NCBI GenBank assembly: GCA_025141835.1
Contig: CP081102.1
Span: forward strand, 2,108,001-2,172,000
Reading direction: 5' to 3'
Source: Rhodobacteraceae bacterium M385
GTDB taxonomy: Bacteria > Pseudomonadota > Alphaproteobacteria > Rhodobacterales > Rhodobacteraceae
DNA length: 64,000 nucleotides
A program made the translations under genes and the position numbers. Under the pieces are notes generated by a model. The model worked only from the letters and a program-made list of their open reading frames with translations. It did not search any database and was not told the DNA's origin. Below, one piece after another: positions 1 through 10,700 of this stretch (position 1 is the stretch's first letter; every line of letters begins with the position of its first letter).

Positions 1-258
1 GCCACTGTAGTCTGGCTCGAGGCCGACCTGCCGCTGCTATGGTCAAGAGTACGGCACAAGACCCACCGCCCGCTTCTGCACACCTCGAACCCGCGGGCCA
101 CCCTTGCCGAACTGCTTATGGACCGGACCCCCGCCTACGCCCTTGCGCCTGATAAGGTGACGGTCCAGCCCGATTGGTCTATCGACGCCACCGCCGACAA
201 AGTGATGGACATCCTGCGCCACAACGGAACGCTGCAAAAGGACCCCGCCGATGATTGA
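1..258 (+). CDS. aroK: Shikimate kinase, 3' part (5' end outside window)
   Basis: The first 85 codons of the window are the end of a reading frame that stops at 256-258. They carry the C-terminal half of a shikimate kinase: a WLEADLPLLWSRV segment, then the HRPLL lid-like stretch and an RATLAEL helix with RTPAYALA. This is the usual order in the family, which phosphorylates shikimate with ATP in the aromatic amino-acid pathway. The stop overlaps the start of aroB by 8 bases, so the two genes are translationally coupled as one operon. The Walker A loop and start codon lie outside the window, so integrity of the N-terminus cannot be judged. Assignment is by motif and by the adjacent aroB. Confidence 0.88.
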   Translation, partial: ATVVWLEADLPLLWSRVRHKTHRPLLHTSNPRATLAELLMDRTPAYALAPDKVTVQPDWSIDATADKVMDILRHNGTLQKDPADD

Positions 259-1363
259 TACTGTCCGAGTTGAGCTTGGCGACCGTGCCTATGATGTCGA
301 AATCGGCTCAGGCCTGATCGCCTCTGCCGGTGCCCGCATCGCGCCCCTTTTAACCCGGCCCAAGGTCTGGATCGTCACGGAAGAAACCGTCGCATCCCTG
401 CACCTCGACGCCCTGCGGGCGGGTCTCTCCGCGGCCGACATCGAAAGCGACGCGCTGATCCTCCCCCCCGGAGAGGCCACCAAATCATGGCCGCACCTGC
501 AACGGGTCGCCGACTGGCTGTTGACCGAACGGGTCGAGCGTGCCGATATCGTAGTGGCTTTCGGCGGCGGCGTGATCGGCGATCTCGTGGGCTTTGCCGC
601 TGCCATCCATCGCCGCGGCATTCGTTTCGTGCAGATCCCCACATCGCTTTTGGCGCAGGTAGATAGCTCCGTAGGCGGCAAAACCGGGATCAACGCCGCT
701 CAAGGCAAAAACCTCATCGGGGCTTTCCACCAACCCGCTCTGGTGTTGGCCGATATTGATGTCCTCGGCACGCTCGAGAGCCGTGATTTCCTTGCCGGCT
801 ACGGCGAAGTTTCCAAATATGGCATGCTCGGCGATGGCGCCTTCTTCGAGTGGTTGGAAATAAACGGCCCCGCCATGGCCCAAGGCGACGCGGGCCTGCG
901 CCAGGAAGCGGTGAAACGCTCGGTCCAGATGAAAGCCGATATCGTCGCCCGCGATGAAACCGAACAAGGCGACCGGGCACTCCTCAACCTCGGCCACACC
1001 TTTTGCCACGCCCTAGAGGCCGCCACCGATTACTCCGACCGCCTCCTTCACGGCGAAGGCGTCGCCATTGGCTGTGCGCTGGCGTTCGAGCTCTCTTCTC
1101 GCCTCGGCCTCTGCTCCCAGGAAGACCCGTCGCGTGTACGCGCGCATCTCGCCGCCATGGGCATGAAAAAAGACCTCCACGATATTCCTGGCGACCTCCC
1201 GGATGCATCCACCCTCGTGGGGCTTATGGGACAAGACAAAAAGGTCGTCGCAGGCCAACTCCGCTTCATCTTGGCCCGTGGCATCGGTGATGCCTTCGTC
1301 ACTGCCGATGTCCCCACCGACGCCGTCTTGACCTTACTGCAAGACGCCCTCGCCAGCCAGTAG
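251..1363 (+). CDS. aroB: 3-Dehydroquinate synthase
   Basis: 370 residues, normal length for AroB, which converts DAHP to 3-dehydroquinate using NAD and a divalent metal in the cytoplasm. Visible family signatures are the NAD-binding GGGVIGDLVGFAAA run near residue 105, the IPTSLLAQVDSSVGGKTGIN block near 130-150, and the metal-ligand region with GHTFCHALEA and LLHGEGVAIG near 240-270. The ATG at 251 lies inside the end of aroK, giving an 8-base overlap and indicating coupled translation. About 195 bases follow before the next gene, in which I see no clear terminator. Identification is secure from several independent motifs. Confidence 0.97.
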   Translation: MIDTVRVELGDRAYDVEIGSGLIASAGARIAPLLTRPKVWIVTEETVASLHLDALRAGLSAADIESDALILPPGEATKSWPHLQRVADWLLTERVERADIVVAFGGGVIGDLVGFAAAIHRRGIRFVQIPTSLLAQVDSSVGGKTGINAAQGKNLIGAFHQPALVLADIDVLGTLESRDFLAGYGEVSKYGMLGDGAFFEWLEINGPAMAQGDAGLRQEAVKRSVQMKADIVARDETEQGDRALLNLGHTFCHALEAATDYSDRLLHGEGVAIGCALAFELSSRLGLCSQEDPSRVRAHLAAMGMKKDLHDIPGDLPDASTLVGLMGQDKKVVAGQLRFILARGIGDAFVTADVPTDAVLTLLQDALASQ

Positions 1364-1557
1364 AGCGCGCCGCTCCCCTCTTCATCTTGGCCCATACAAC
1401 TCACTCCCCCGTCGCGCCACACGATCCCGCCCGAGATTGAAACGCCCCGACCGGGACCCACCTGCCCCGTCCGCGACCGACCCGCTAATGTCGCATTCAG
1501 ACTTGCCCGCCTGCGCCCCGTGACCTCAGATGACCCCAACCCACAGGAGGCACAGCG

Positions 1558-3978
1558 ATGAAATCCCATACCCGTGTTTGCATTATCGGCGGCGGCGTCG
1601 TCGGCTGTTCCGTGGCCTACCACCTGACGAAATTGGGCTGGTCCGATGTAACGCTGCTGGAACGCTCGGAACTCACATCGGGCTCCACCTGGCATGCGGC
1701 GGGCGGGTTTCATACGCTGAATGGTGACACCAACATGGCCGCGCTTCAGGGCTATACCATCCTCCTCTACCGGGAACTCGAAGAACTCACCGGCATGTCG
1801 TGCGGCCTCCACCACGTGGGCGGCGTCACACTGGCCGACACGCCGGAACGGCTCGACATGCTCAAGGCCGAACGCGCCAAGCACCGCTTTATGGGGCTCG
1901 AGACGGAAATCGTCTCGCCCGAGGAAATCGCGAAACTTGCGCCTATCACCAACATCGAGGGCATCCTCGGTGGGCTCTATGATCCGCTGGATGGACACTT
2001 GGACCCCTCCGGGACCACCTATGCATATGCCAAGGCCGCGCGCATGGGCGGGGCGGAAATTCTCACCCATACCAAGGTGTTAGAAACCAACGCTCGTGTG
2101 GATGGATCGTGGGAGATCGTCACCGATCAAGGCACGATCATTGCCGAACATCTGGTCAACGCCGCAGGCCTCTGGGCGCGGGAAGTCGGGGCGATGGCGG
2201 GTTGCTATTTGCCGCTGCACCCGATGGAACACCAATATCTGGTGACCGAAGAAACCCCTGAAATCTATGAGCGTGACACAGAACACCCCCACGTCATGGA
2301 CCCCGCGGGAGAAAGCTATCTGCGCCAGGAAGGGCGCGGGCTTTGTATCGGCTTCTACGAGAAAACCTGCCGCCCCTGGGCCGTGGATGGCACGCCCTGG
2401 GATTTCGGCCATGAACTCCTGCCCGATGACTTTGACAAGATCGAGGACTCCATCGCCTTCGCCTTCAACCGCTTCCCGGTGCTGGAACGCGCGGGCGTCA
2501 AATCGGTGGTCCACGGTCCGTTTACCTTCGCCCCCGATGGCAACCCTCTGGTCGGTCCTGTGCCGGGCCTTCGCAACTACTGGTCCGCTTGCGGTGTGAT
2601 GGCGGGGTTCAGCCAAGGTGGCGGCGTCGGCCTGTCGCTGGCGCAATGGATGGTTGAGGGTGAGACCGAGCGCGATGTGATGGCCATGGATGTCGCCCGC
2701 TTCGGCCGTATCCTGACCCCCGCCTACACGCTACCCAAAGTGATCGAGAACTATCAGACCCGCTTCTCGGTGGTCTACCCGAACCAGGAACTCCCCGCCG
2801 CGCGCCCTTTCCGCACCACGCCGATGTACGATGTTTTCGATTGCATGGGGGCCGTCTGGGGCCAGCAATACGGGCTGGAGGTGCCGAATTATTTCGCGGA
2901 ACCCGGCGAAGCGCGGTTTGAAACACCCTCCTTCCGGCGCTCCAACGCGTGGAAGGCCACCGCCCGCGAGGTCCGCGCCGTGCGCGAGGGCGTGGGCATT
3001 AACGAGGTGCAGAACTTCGGCAAGTACGACGTGCAAGGCCCCGGCGCCCGCGCGTGGTTGGACCGGATCATGGCAGGCAGCATCCCCAAACCGGGGCGAC
3101 TGGCGCTGAACCCGATGCTGTCGCCCAAGGGCAAGATCATCGGCGACTTTACCGTCACATGCCTGTCCGACACTCATTTCATGTTAACCGGATCTTACGG
3201 CGCGCAGGACTACCACATGCGCTGGTTCATGCAGAACCCGCCAAACGACGCGCACGGCGACGTGCGCCTCGACAACGTCTCGGACCGGCGCACCGGGTTC
3301 CAGATCGCAGGCCCCCACGCCCGTGATGTGCTGCAAGCCGTCGCCCGCGAAGATGTGGCCGACATGAAGTTCATGGACGCGCGCCAGCTTACCATCGGCC
3401 ATTCCACCGCCTTTGTGCAGCGCGTCAGCTATACGGGCGATCTGGGGTATGAAATCTACGTCGACGCCATGGAACAACGCGCGCTGTGGGAGGTGCTGTG
3501 GAACGCGGGCCAGCCGTTCGGGATGAAGCCGTTCGGGATGCGGGCGATGATGTCGCTGCGGTTGGACAAGTTCTTTGGATCGTGGATGCGAGAGTTCTCA
3601 CCCGATTACACGCCCGCGGAAACCGGGCTTGATCGCTTCATCTCGTGGAAGAAAGACACCGACTTCATTGGCCGCGCGGCGGCTGAGGCAGACCGCTCCT
3701 CCGCGCCAAGCCGCGTCCTCGCCGCGTTTGAGGTAGACGCCCTCGACGCCGATGTTGTGGCTTACGAGCCGATCTCGATTGACGGCGCGGTCGTTGGGTT
3801 CTGCACCTCGGGCGGCTATTCGCACACTGCCGGAAAATCCATCGCCCTTGGATTTGTCCCGCGCGAAAAAGCTACCGAAGGGCTGGCGGTAGAGATCGAA
3901 GTCCTCGGCCACATGCGCCCTGCCCGTCTGATCACCAAACCGTTGTTTGACGGCGAAGACGTGCGGATGCGCGGATGA
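1558..3978 (+). CDS. FAD-dependent oxidoreductase / GcvT fusion, dimethylglycine or sarcosine dehydrogenase-like
   Basis: 806 residues with the layout of mitochondrial dimethylglycine and sarcosine dehydrogenases. The N-terminus has a Rossmann dinucleotide motif (IIGGGVVGCSVAYHL, residues 8-22) followed by STWHAAGG near 45-52; the equivalent His carries covalent FAD in characterised relatives. A DAO domain runs to about 370, a short FAO_M linker to about 425, then aminomethyltransferase (GcvT) and its C-terminal barrel to the end. Such enzymes demethylate N-methyl amines and pass one-carbon units to tetrahydrofolate. A strong ribosome site (AGGAGG) sits 8 bases before the ATG. The stop overlaps the next gene by 4 bases. 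The exact substrate (dimethylglycine, sarcosine or another N-methyl compound) cannot be read from sequence. Confidence 0.88.
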   Translation: MKSHTRVCIIGGGVVGCSVAYHLTKLGWSDVTLLERSELTSGSTWHAAGGFHTLNGDTNMAALQGYTILLYRELEELTGMSCGLHHVGGVTLADTPERLDMLKAERAKHRFMGLETEIVSPEEIAKLAPITNIEGILGGLYDPLDGHLDPSGTTYAYAKAARMGGAEILTHTKVLETNARVDGSWEIVTDQGTIIAEHLVNAAGLWAREVGAMAGCYLPLHPMEHQYLVTEETPEIYERDTEHPHVMDPAGESYLRQEGRGLCIGFYEKTCRPWAVDGTPWDFGHELLPDDFDKIEDSIAFAFNRFPVLERAGVKSVVHGPFTFAPDGNPLVGPVPGLRNYWSACGVMAGFSQGGGVGLSLAQWMVEGETERDVMAMDVARFGRILTPAYTLPKVIENYQTRFSVVYPNQELPAARPFRTTPMYDVFDCMGAVWGQQYGLEVPNYFAEPGEARFETPSFRRSNAWKATAREVRAVREGVGINEVQNFGKYDVQGPGARAWLDRIMAGSIPKPGRLALNPMLSPKGKIIGDFTVTCLSDTHFMLTGSYGAQDYHMRWFMQNPPNDAHGDVRLDNVSDRRTGFQIAGPHARDVLQAVAREDVADMKFMDARQLTIGHSTAFVQRVSYTGDLGYEIYVDAMEQRALWEVLWNAGQPFGMKPFGMRAMMSLRLDKFFGSWMREFSPDYTPAETGLDRFISWKKDTDFIGRAAAEADRSSAPSRVLAAFEVDALDADVVAYEPISIDGAVVGFCTSGGYSHTAGKSIALGFVPREKATEGLAVEIEVLGHMRPARLITKPLFDGEDVRMRG

Positions 3979-4559
3979 GCCGTTTGATTGTTCTGCTGGC
4001 TGCTGGTGCCTCTTCCCGGATGCGGGGCGGCGACAAACTACTGGAAGAGGTGGAAGGCCAACCGCTTCTGCGCCTCTTGGCCGAGCGTTGTACCAAAGCT
4101 GGTGAAACGCGCGTCGTGCTTGGCCCGAACCAACCCGCGCGCCGTGCCGCGCTGGACGGTATCACCGCCGAGATTGTGGAGGCCGAAGGCGACGACGGTA
4201 TGGCTGCTTCCATCCGGGCGGGCGTGGCGGGGCTGAGGAACACATCTGTTATGATCGTTCTGGCCGATATGCCCGACATTACGGCGGGCGATTTGCACCT
4301 TCTTCTGGGGCTGCACGGCCAAGGCATTGCGCCCATCGTTCAAGCTGCCAGCGACACGGGCACGCCGGGGCAGCCTGTTGTCTTTGCGCCCAAGTACCTG
4401 AAGCATCTGGCAAAACTGCAAGGCGATGAAGGGGCGCGGTCGATTTTGAAGGCTCACGCTCGCGATGTGGCGCTGATCCCGCTGAAGGATGACCGCGCCA
4501 CCGTCGATCTCGACACGCCCGAAGATTGGGCGACGTGGCGCGCGCAACGCTCGTCCTGA
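3975..4559 (+). CDS. MocA-like molybdenum cofactor nucleotidyltransferase
   Basis: 194 residues beginning with the nucleotidyltransferase signature LLAAGASSRM and a following Lys (GGDKLL), the NTP-binding loop of MobA/MocA/IspD-type folds. A conserved LADMPDI block near residue 96-102 supplies the metal-binding Asp, and GTPGQPVVF near 128 matches MocA-type proteins. These enzymes transfer CMP or GMP to molybdopterin for xanthine-dehydrogenase or DMSO-reductase type enzymes. The ATG overlaps the preceding stop (ATGA), so it is coupled to a flavin demethylase rather than to a molybdoenzyme, which is unexpected. It could instead activate another sugar or cofactor nucleotide; the fold assignment is firm, the substrate is inferred. 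Confidence 0.8.
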   Translation: MSRLIVLLAAGASSRMRGGDKLLEEVEGQPLLRLLAERCTKAGETRVVLGPNQPARRAALDGITAEIVEAEGDDGMAASIRAGVAGLRNTSVMIVLADMPDITAGDLHLLLGLHGQGIAPIVQAASDTGTPGQPVVFAPKYLKHLAKLQGDEGARSILKAHARDVALIPLKDDRATVDLDTPEDWATWRAQRSS

Positions 4560-4582
4560 GCGCGCGCGGCAACGCGGTGGTC

Positions 4583-4639
4583 CCGGGCCGAGGCCCGGTC
4601 TACGAAAAACGGACGACCTCAGCCCCCTGAGATCGTCCG
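4583..4639. terminator. Two consecutive hairpins after the MocA-like gene
   Basis: A perfect palindrome CCGGGCC-GA-GGCCCGG at 4583-4598 is followed by a nested hairpin at 4610-4639: CGGACGA pairs with TCGTCCG and, inside it, CTCAG pairs with CTGAG around a CCCC loop. They lie 24-80 bases past the stop of the plus-strand operon. There is no immediate U-run, so they may be 3'-end stabilisers rather than classic intrinsic terminators. Confidence 0.45.
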
Positions 4640-4721
4640 CGGTACTGTTTAAGCGTTACGTCGTCTTACTCGTTACAAAACACACGCAAAAAACTTGTTA
4701 CACGTAGCTACAGTGTCCGGA

Positions 4722-4753
4722 GGGACGCGCGTGGTGCGAGCAACACGCGTCCC
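4722..4753 (-). terminator. Candidate terminator hairpin of the RTX-Hint gene
   Basis: An 11-base inverted repeat with one mismatch (GGGACGCGCGT at 4722-4732 and ACACGCGTCCC at 4743-4753) begins 10 bases past the minus-strand stop. A run of six T on the minus strand occurs only about 30 bases further, so this is a weak terminator call. Confidence 0.4.
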
Positions 4754-4762
4754 CTAGGCTCG

Positions 4763-7700
4763 TTAGAGACGAAGCAATTTCGCCTCATGAGCCTTAAGCG
4801 AGCGGCGCGCAGCCGCGTAGTCGGTCAGGCCGCCCTCGGTGGCAAGCTCGGGGAACAGCGCAAGGATTTCCTCGCGCGTCGCCTCGCCCATGGCTCCCAG
4901 GGTCTGATCGCCAGGTTGGAAGCTTTCCGTCCAAGCGCCGTCCGACAGAACCACTTCGTGGCGGTCGAACATGAAGTGAATGTAGGTGGTGCGCATCGTG
5001 TCCATGACGCTCACGCCCTGCTTGCCGACCAGATGTTTGGCTGCGACCAGAACTTCGCTCTCTTCAAAGTAGAGCTGCGGAGTCTCGCCGGTGATCAGCA
5101 CGCGGTGTTGCGGGCTGACCAGCATGTCCCGCTCGGGCAGATTGCGCCCAAGAGAGCCAGCCTTGATCAGGATCGGCTTGAGGCCATTCCCTTCGGCCAA
5201 TTCCGTGCGGTTCAGTGTCCGGTTTCCGGTCCAACGGATCTCTTGGATGCCGTTGTCGCGGGTGATCACCTTGTCGCCTTCGCGCAGGGTCTCGACCGGA
5301 ACTTCGCCGCGTGGTGTGGCGATCATCGCCCCCGGCGTGAAGCAGGGGATGACGTTCTCGATTTCCTTGAACTCAAGGCGACCGGCTTCTTCGCTCTGAG
5401 TGTTGTCGGTGTAGAAGATCACCGTACCGGATTCGCCGGGCGTTCCGGTTGGGTCAATCCCGTCGTCGTAGACAACTTTCAGCGAACCCGCACCTGTCAG
5501 GTCGAGGGTATCGACATCGCCGTCGCCGGGATCTTCGCCGCCAACAATGGTGTCGCCTGCGCCTTCAACATAGTCACCGGTGCCGTTTGGATCGGTGAAA
5601 GTCCCCACGTTGAAGGTGTCGTTACCCAAGCCACCGTCAAGGCTATCTGCCCCTTGGCCGCCGATGATAACGTCGTCGCCTTCGCCACCCAGGATGGTGT
5701 CGTCGTCGATGCCGCCGTCCAGCGTATCGTCGCCTTCACCGCCATCGATGAGGTCGTTGTCGTCCTCGCCGTTGACCACGTCGTTCCCGGCGCCGGCGTT
5801 GATGGTGTCATCGCCATTGTTCAGGATTGGGTCGCCGGTGAAGCCGTCGTTTGGCTCGTCGATGAAGTTGGCCAGATCGCTGCCGACGCCGCCGTCGATG
5901 GTGTCATCGCCGTCGCCGGAGTTGATCAGGTCATCGCCTTCGCCACCCACGATGCTGTCGTTGCCGGACCCCGTCGTGATGGTGTCCGCATCGGTGCCGC
6001 CGTCAACGACATTGTCGCCGTCGCCTGCATCGATCACATCGGCATCGTCACCGGCATTGATGGTGTCGTCGCCGGCACCTGTGGTGATGGTGTCTTTGTT
6101 GTCGTCAGGATCCGCGTCCGGTGCCGCAATAATGAACGGCCCAGTGCCACCGGCAGTCGGGATTGGCGTGCCCAAGTCTGGGTTGAACGAGCCCGGGTTG
6201 TCCGAGTTGATCTCGTTGTTGCCATCCATGTCGGTGATGCTATCCGCCCCGGTGGAGCCGGTGATGGTATCATCACCCAAGCCACCGTCGATGGTGTCAT
6301 CGCCGGAACCGCCGGTCAGGCTATCATCGCCTGCGCCGCCATCCAGAACGTCATCGCCAGCGCCGCCAGTGACCGAGTCATTGCCCTCGCCGCCATCGAC
6401 GGTGTCGTTGCCCTCTTCGCCGCGCACAGTGTCGTCGCCTTCGCCGCCCATGACGATATCATCGCCATTGCCGCCTAGAACGCTGTCGTTGTCCGCGCCG
6501 CCATCTACGGTATCGTCGCCCTCACCCGCGTTGATGGTGTCATCACCACCGTTGCCGCGAATGCTGTCGTCGTCGCCGTCAGGCCCGTCGATGATGTCGC
6601 CACCACCGTCGGTTGGGCCATCGGCATCGTCATAGAGTGGGTCCATGACTTCGCCGAACTCTTCACCGTCAACCACCAGATCAGGTGCCTTTGCGGGAAG
6701 CAGCAGGTTTTCGATCTCGTTGAAGGCAACGGGAACCCACTCGTTCTCGTCGTTTTGCACTTCAACGGTGCCCGAGGTGCTGTCGCCGTCACCGTCTTCG
6801 GTTTCTACCAGGTTCCGGTAGGCCACGAAGTCGGTCAGGTCGAGCGTGTCGTTATCATCGCCGAAGGTATTGCCCTCGACAAAGATGGCCGCGTCATTGT
6901 CGCCGTTCTCGTCCACTTCGTCCTGGTCGATGAAGATGCTGTCCGCACCGCCACCGCCGATGATGCTGTCGCCCGCGCCGCCGATGATCGTGTCATCGCC
7001 TGCGTTGCCTTCCAGCGTATCGGAACCCCGGCCACCGGTGATGTGGTCATCATCGTTGTTGCCTTGGATGAAGTCCTGACCGTGGCCGCCTAAGATAACG
7101 TCCTCGCCCTGACCGCCCATGATGCTGTCGTCATCCACACCACCGTCGATGGTGTCGTTGCCGGTACCGCCTGTGATCGTATCGGCATCGTCTTGGCCGT
7201 AGATCAGGTCGTTGCCAGCGCCGCCATCAATAAGGTCAGCGTTGTTGAGCGGATCAGGATCGGGCCCAAATGGGGCGCCAAAGCCATCGTCGGCAAGGTT
7301 CACACCATCAGGAGCAGGCGTTTCCAGACCGCCGAAGATGGTGTCGTCATCGCCGCCGCCCGAAAGCGTGTCGTTGCCCTCGGAGCCGATCAGCAGGTCA
7401 TTACCCGCGCCACCTTGGACGCTGTCATCGTCGATGCCTGCGTCTACGGTGTCGTTGCCAGTGCCCGCGTTGATCACGTCGGCATCGTCGCCGGTGAAGA
7501 TCAGGTCGTCGCCCGCGCCGCCGTCAACGGTGTCCTTGTCATCATCGGGGTCACCATCAGGTGCCACTGCGGGGATCGGACCGTAACCCGGCCAGCCAGC
7601 GTCCAGCAGATCCTGGCTACCGGATGTGTCGATGGTGTCGTTGCCGTCACCGCCCGAAACGCTGTCCGCGCCGTCGCCGCCGGTGATGTCGTCATCACCT

Positions 7701-10700
7701 GTGCCGCCTTCGATCACGTCGTCGCCGGTGCCGCCGTCAAGCGTATCATCACCGCCGCCACCTTGCAGCGTGTCGTCGCCTTCATCGCCACTCAGATCGT
7801 CGCCGTCGTCGGTTGCGCCGCCGAAGATTTCGTCGTCGCCCGTGCCGCCGGATACCGTGTCGGAACCCAGACCCGCGTTGATCGTGTCGTCACCGCCGTT
7901 GCCGAAGATCGTGTCGTCAAGGCCATCGGCCCCATCGATCAGATCGCCGCCGTTATCTGTGGGCAGGTTGCTATCGTCGTAACCGGGGCCCATTTCCTCG
8001 CCGGTTTCTTCGCCGTCAACGACGCCGTCCGGAGGGGTTGGGTCCGCGCCCACTTCAATGGTGTGAACCGCCGAGTCGGTGCCGCCCTGACCATCGGAGA
8101 CAGTGTAGGACACCGTCGCCGTGCCTTCAAAGCCCGCAGCAGGTGTGAAGGTGTAGACGCCGTTGGAAACCTCGGCCAGCGAACCTTGATCGGCTGGAAC
8201 CGTCGCGCTGGTCACAGTCAGCGTGTCACCGTCGATATCGGTGTCATTGGCCAACAGGTTGATTTCAACCTCGGTCTCAAACTCGGTGGAGTCGCTGTCG
8301 TCAACCGCATCGGGGTCATCGTTTACCGCATTAACGGTGACTTCGACTTTCGCCGTATCGGTGCCGCCGTTGCCGTCCGAGATCGTGTAGGTGATCTCGG
8401 CCACGCCGTTGAAGTTTTCAGCCGGTGTGAAGAACAGATCAGTGCCGTCTGTCGTGACCGTGCCCTGATCGGCAGGCACGGTGGCAGAGATGATCGTCAG
8501 CGTGTCGCCATCGGCGTCCGAGTCGTTGTCGAGCGCATCGGTGATGGTAACGGCTGTGTCCTCATCGGTGGAGGCGGTGTCATCTTCGGCCACAGGACCA
8601 TCGTTGACCGCGCCAACCGAGACGATGGCTTGGCCATCATCGGTACCGCCGTTGCCGTCGGAAACGGTGTAATCAATCGTCACCGGGCCGTTGTAATCAG
8701 GCGCAGGTGTGAAGGTAACAGTGCCGTCGCCATTATCCACGACCGTGCCAAGCGCCGGATCAACCGAAACCGAGGCCAGTTCCAGCGTATCGCCGTCAAC
8801 ATCGGTGTCGTTGCCAAGCAGATCAACCAAAACCGCAACGTCTTCGTCGGTTGTCTCGATATCATCCACAGCGACCGGATCGTCGTTCACCGGGGTGACC
8901 GTTACGTTAACGGTGCCCTCATCGGTCCCGCCGTTGCCGTCGGTGATGGTGTAGGTGATTTCAGCCGGGCCATTGTAGTTTTCAGCTGGAGTGAAATTCA
9001 GCGTACCGTCGCCGTTGTTCACGACTGTCCCTTGATCGGCGGGAACTGTCGCGCCAACCACTTCCAGCGTGTCGCCGTCTGGGTCGGTGTCGTTGCCGAT
9101 TACGTTGATCGTCACGGCGGTGTCTTCATCGGTGGTTGCACTATCATCAACAGCCGTTGGGCCATCGTTTACCGCGCCCACAGACACAACCGCCTGGCCA
9201 TCATCTGTGCCGCCGTTGCCATCGGAAACGGTGTAATCAATCGTTACCGGGCCGTTGTAATCAGGCGCGGGTGTGAAGGTCACAGTACCGTCGCCATTGT
9301 CTTCAACCGTGCCAAGCGCCGGATCAACAGAAACCGAGGCCAGTTCCAGCGTGTCGCCGTCTACGTCGGTGTCGTTGCCGATCAGGTCAATGATGACGCT
9401 TTCGTCTTCCATTGTGGAGGCAGTGTCATCTACAGCGACGGGATCGTCGTTCACGGGGGTCACATTCACGGTCACTTCTGCCGTGTCGGTGCCACCTTGA
9501 CCGTCGGAGATGGAGTAGCTGATCGTCGCCGGGCCGTTGAAGTTTTCGGCTGGGGTGAACAGCAGCTCGCCGCCAACGATGGCCACGGTGCCTTGTTCGG
9601 CAGGCACGGAAGCGCCCGTGATCTCCAGCGGGTCGCCGTCCACGTCGGTGTCGTTGTCCAGAACGTCGATGGTGATCGCCGTGTCTTCATCTGTGGTGAC
9701 AGAGTCGTTCACCGCGTCTGGCGCATCGTTTACAGGGGCCACGTTGAAAGTGATCGTTGCCGTGTCCGTGCCGCCGTTGCCATCAGAGATGGTGTAGGTG
9801 ACGCTATCGGTGCCGTTGAAGTTGTCGTCCGGCTCGTAGGTGTAGGTGCCGTCGCCGTTGTCTGTCAGCGTGCCGTTGGAAGGCGTACCGATGCTGGTCA
9901 CGGTCAGCGTGTCACCGGGGTTTGGATCAGTGTCATTAGCCAATGGGTTAAAGGTGACGGTGTCGTCCTCGTCCACGGGAATGGAGTCGTTCACCGCATC
10001 TGGGCCTTCATTGAAGGGCTCTGGCAGAAGCAGGTTTTCGATTTCAAGGAAGTTGACGTTCACCCAATCGCCGTCGCCGTTTTGCACTTCGACGGTGCCC
10101 GAGGTGCTGTCGTTGTCCGCATCGGTTGTCTCGGTCAGGTTGCGGTAAGCTTCATAGGCCGTCAGGTCGAGCGTATCGTTGTCGGAACCCTCGGTAGAGC
10201 CATCGACGTTGATATCTCCGGTCTTGTCGCCCGCGCCGTCGACCTCATCGGCGTCTACAACGATCAGGTCGTCGCCTTCGCCGCCGGTCACGTCATCGCC
10301 TGCACCTGCAACAATGGTGTCATCGCCGCCTTCGCCGAAGATCGTGTCGTCACCTTCATTACCGACAAGGCTGTCGTTGCCATCAGGGCCATCAACCACG
10401 TTTGGCACGTCAAAGAACACGTCCGTGACATTGATGCCGGAGTTGTTGTGCCCATTCTGGCCGTGAATGATCTGAATTTCGGACACAGGGCCTGGGATCG
10501 TTACCAGAACCGAGTACTCGGAGGATGTATCCTCAAGATAACCGCCGTTGCTGTCTGCTGTATCCGCGCCCGCAACACCATCGGTATCCAGAAGCGTCAG
10601 GTGAGAGCCCGCGTCCAGTTCCACTTCGATCGGGTTGCCGTTTTCGTCGAACGCCTTGATCTTCACGATACCGTCGCCGTCAATATCGTTCACCCGGAAC

